DNA from: JANQSP01 sp965226095
GTDB taxonomy: Bacteria > Bdellovibrionota > Bdellovibrionia > Bdellovibrionales > UBA1609
Assembly: GCA_965226095.1 (NCBI GenBank)
Contig: OZ245336.1
Coordinates: forward strand, 620,001-684,000
DNA: 64,000 nucleotides
Reading direction: 5' to 3'
The position numbers were made by a program, and so were the translations under genes. The first letter of the stretch is position 1. Every line of letters starts with the position of its first letter. This document shows positions 62,945 to 64,000 of the stretch, one piece after another. The notes below the pieces were generated by a model that saw only the letters and a program-made list of their open reading frames with translations, did no database searches and was not told the origin of the DNA.

Positions 62945-64000
62945 ATGAATATAGTCAGATACCTCAGAAAGCCGGTTTCTGAAGATCTTTTAAAAAAAAT
63001 GGTGTTTATTGGTGGGCCTCGACAAGTGGGCAAAACCACTTTAGCCAGGCAAATTATTAAAAGAAAATCTTCTTATTTGAACTGGGATAATGTGGAACAT
63101 CGGCAATCTATTATAACCAATCAAATTAAAACTCATTTACCAGAGCTTATTTTTGATGAGATTCACAAGTTTACAAAATGGCGAAATTTTATTAAAGGAT
63201 TTTACGACACTTATGGAGAGAATATACAGATTATTGTTACAGGGTCAGCAAAGTTGGATCATTTTAAAAAAGGAGGGGATTCTCTTTTTGGTCGCTACCA
63301 TTATTTTCGTCTTCATCCTTTTAGTCTGAGAGAACTTAGCAAAAAGCCTAAGCCTGATGATGTTAATGCTTTACTCAATTTGGGTGGCTTTCCGGAACCT
63401 GTTTTAAGTGGGAGTAAAAAGCACTATAGACGCTGGAGTTTGGAAAGATTAAACAGAGTGGTTTATACAGATATAAATAGTTTGGAGAATATAAAAGAAA
63501 TTTCCTCTATTGAAGTGCTTGTACAGGCTTTAAAAGATCGGGTATCTTCAATTTTGTCTATAGAAAGTTTGAGGCAGGATTTACAAGTGAGTCATAATAC
63601 AGTTTGCAGGTGGCTTGATATCTTGCAAACATTGTATGTATGTTTTCGAATTTCTCCATTTGGTAGTCCTAAGATAAGGGCAGTTAAAAAAGAACAAAAA
63701 TTGTATCTCTGGGATTGGGCACAAGCTGATGATTTAGGGGCACGTTTTGAAAATATGGTAGCTTCTCAACTTCTTAAATATTGTCACTTTATAGAAGATA
63801 CTGAAGGTTACAAAATGGATTTACAGTACATTAGAGATAGAGATGGGAGAGAAGTGGATTTTGTGGTGCTTAAAGAGAATAAACCTTTGTTTGCTGTTGA
63901 ATGTAAAGCGTCTGATACAACTCTCTCCAAGCATATCAGATATTTTAAAGAGCGAACCAATATCCCTGAGTTTTATCAGGTGCATTTAGGGAGTAAAGAT
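62945..64000 (+). CDS. AAA ATPase with DUF4143 domain (partial, right edge)
   Basis: The first 352 codons of a gene that has no stop before the window ends. The N-terminus has a Walker A loop FIGGPRQVGKTTLARQI and Walker B-like LIFDEIHKF, then IIVTGSAKLDHF and FRLHPFSLREL, as in the AAA_14/DUF4143 family. The C-terminal part has a nuclease-like fold pattern: EVDFVVLKENKPLFAVECKAS (E-D...ECK). Members often behave as accessory genes and some are in mobile islands. The function is unknown. The start is ATG 62945. Confidence 0.85.
   Translation, partial: MNIVRYLRKPVSEDLLKKMVFIGGPRQVGKTTLARQIIKRKSSYLNWDNVEHRQSIITNQIKTHLPELIFDEIHKFTKWRNFIKGFYDTYGENIQIIVTGSAKLDHFKKGGDSLFGRYHYFRLHPFSLRELSKKPKPDDVNALLNLGGFPEPVLSGSKKHYRRWSLERLNRVVYTDINSLENIKEISSIEVLVQALKDRVSSILSIESLRQDLQVSHNTVCRWLDILQTLYVCFRISPFGSPKIRAVKKEQKLYLWDWAQADDLGARFENMVASQLLKYCHFIEDTEGYKMDLQYIRDRDGREVDFVVLKENKPLFAVECKASDTTLSKHIRYFKERTNIPEFYQVHLGSKD

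Overview
This is 64 kb of an AT-rich Gram-negative chromosome. Type II secretion genes (gspC, gspD), flagellar fliL/fliA, TonB, several lipoproteins, diaminopimelate-type peptidoglycan genes, an HTTM protein, KamA and a von Willebrand factor A lipoprotein together suggest a Bdellovibrionota or deltaproteobacterial-type bacterium. That placement is inferred from gene content and was not tested with a tree.

Layout. 0-4.2 kb: a site-2 protease, scpA-scpB, and an HTTM membrane protein overlapping a small membrane partner. 4.2-16 kb: a secreted Cys-containing protein with an acidic tail, a ferritin-like protein, a lytic transglycosylase, an AgmX/PglI-like protein, secG, bioA, an unusual three-part SodC, then gspC and gspD (GspD has a long repeated acidic tail). 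16-19.7 kb: an unrecognised gene, an N-formylglutamate amidohydrolase-like gene, a ResB-like gene and a small TonB-domain protein. 19.7-25 kb: a 23S-5S rRNA unit with its own leader and no 16S gene beside it, flanked by two RelE/ParE-type toxin-antitoxin pairs and two long hairpin repeats. 25-31.4 kb: membrane and small proteins, a divergent TrmB-like enzyme, a vWA lipoprotein, SohB, an AmpD-like amidase and two related small lipoproteins. 31.4-33.1 kb: decayed DNA with a frameshifted gene and tandem remnants of hypoxanthine phosphoribosyltransferase.

33.2-42.3 kb: bcp and then the division/cell-wall cluster rsmH-ftsL-ftsI-murE-murF-mraY-murD, tightly packed and co-directional. Where ftsW and murG would usually follow there is instead a tandem pair of convergent genes for trypsin-like proteases with Sel1 repeats (42.4-45.7 kb), whose predicted N-termini contain a translated dispersed palindromic repeat. 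46-50 kb: gamma-glutamyltransferase, a membrane-anchored protein and an AbiE toxin-antitoxin pair. 50.2-55.4 kb: tRNA-Arg, tRNA-Ser, a tRNA-dihydrouridine synthase, purN, a DUF368 polyprenyl-phosphate transporter-like protein, an MsrA-MsrB fusion, DinD and a 208-bp element with terminal inverted repeats. 55.4-64 kb: fliL-fliA, a SPOR-like protein, a UvrD/PcrA helicase, a lipoprotein, KamA, TonB and an AAA/DUF4143 ATPase running off the right edge.

The most unusual signals are the unlinked 23S-5S unit, the palindromic repeat that has entered coding sequence in at least three genes, the protease-Sel1 duplication, the tandem hpt decay, and two copies of an unrecognised small gene remnant 25 kb apart. 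No CRISPR array, IS element with a transposase, or prophage was seen.
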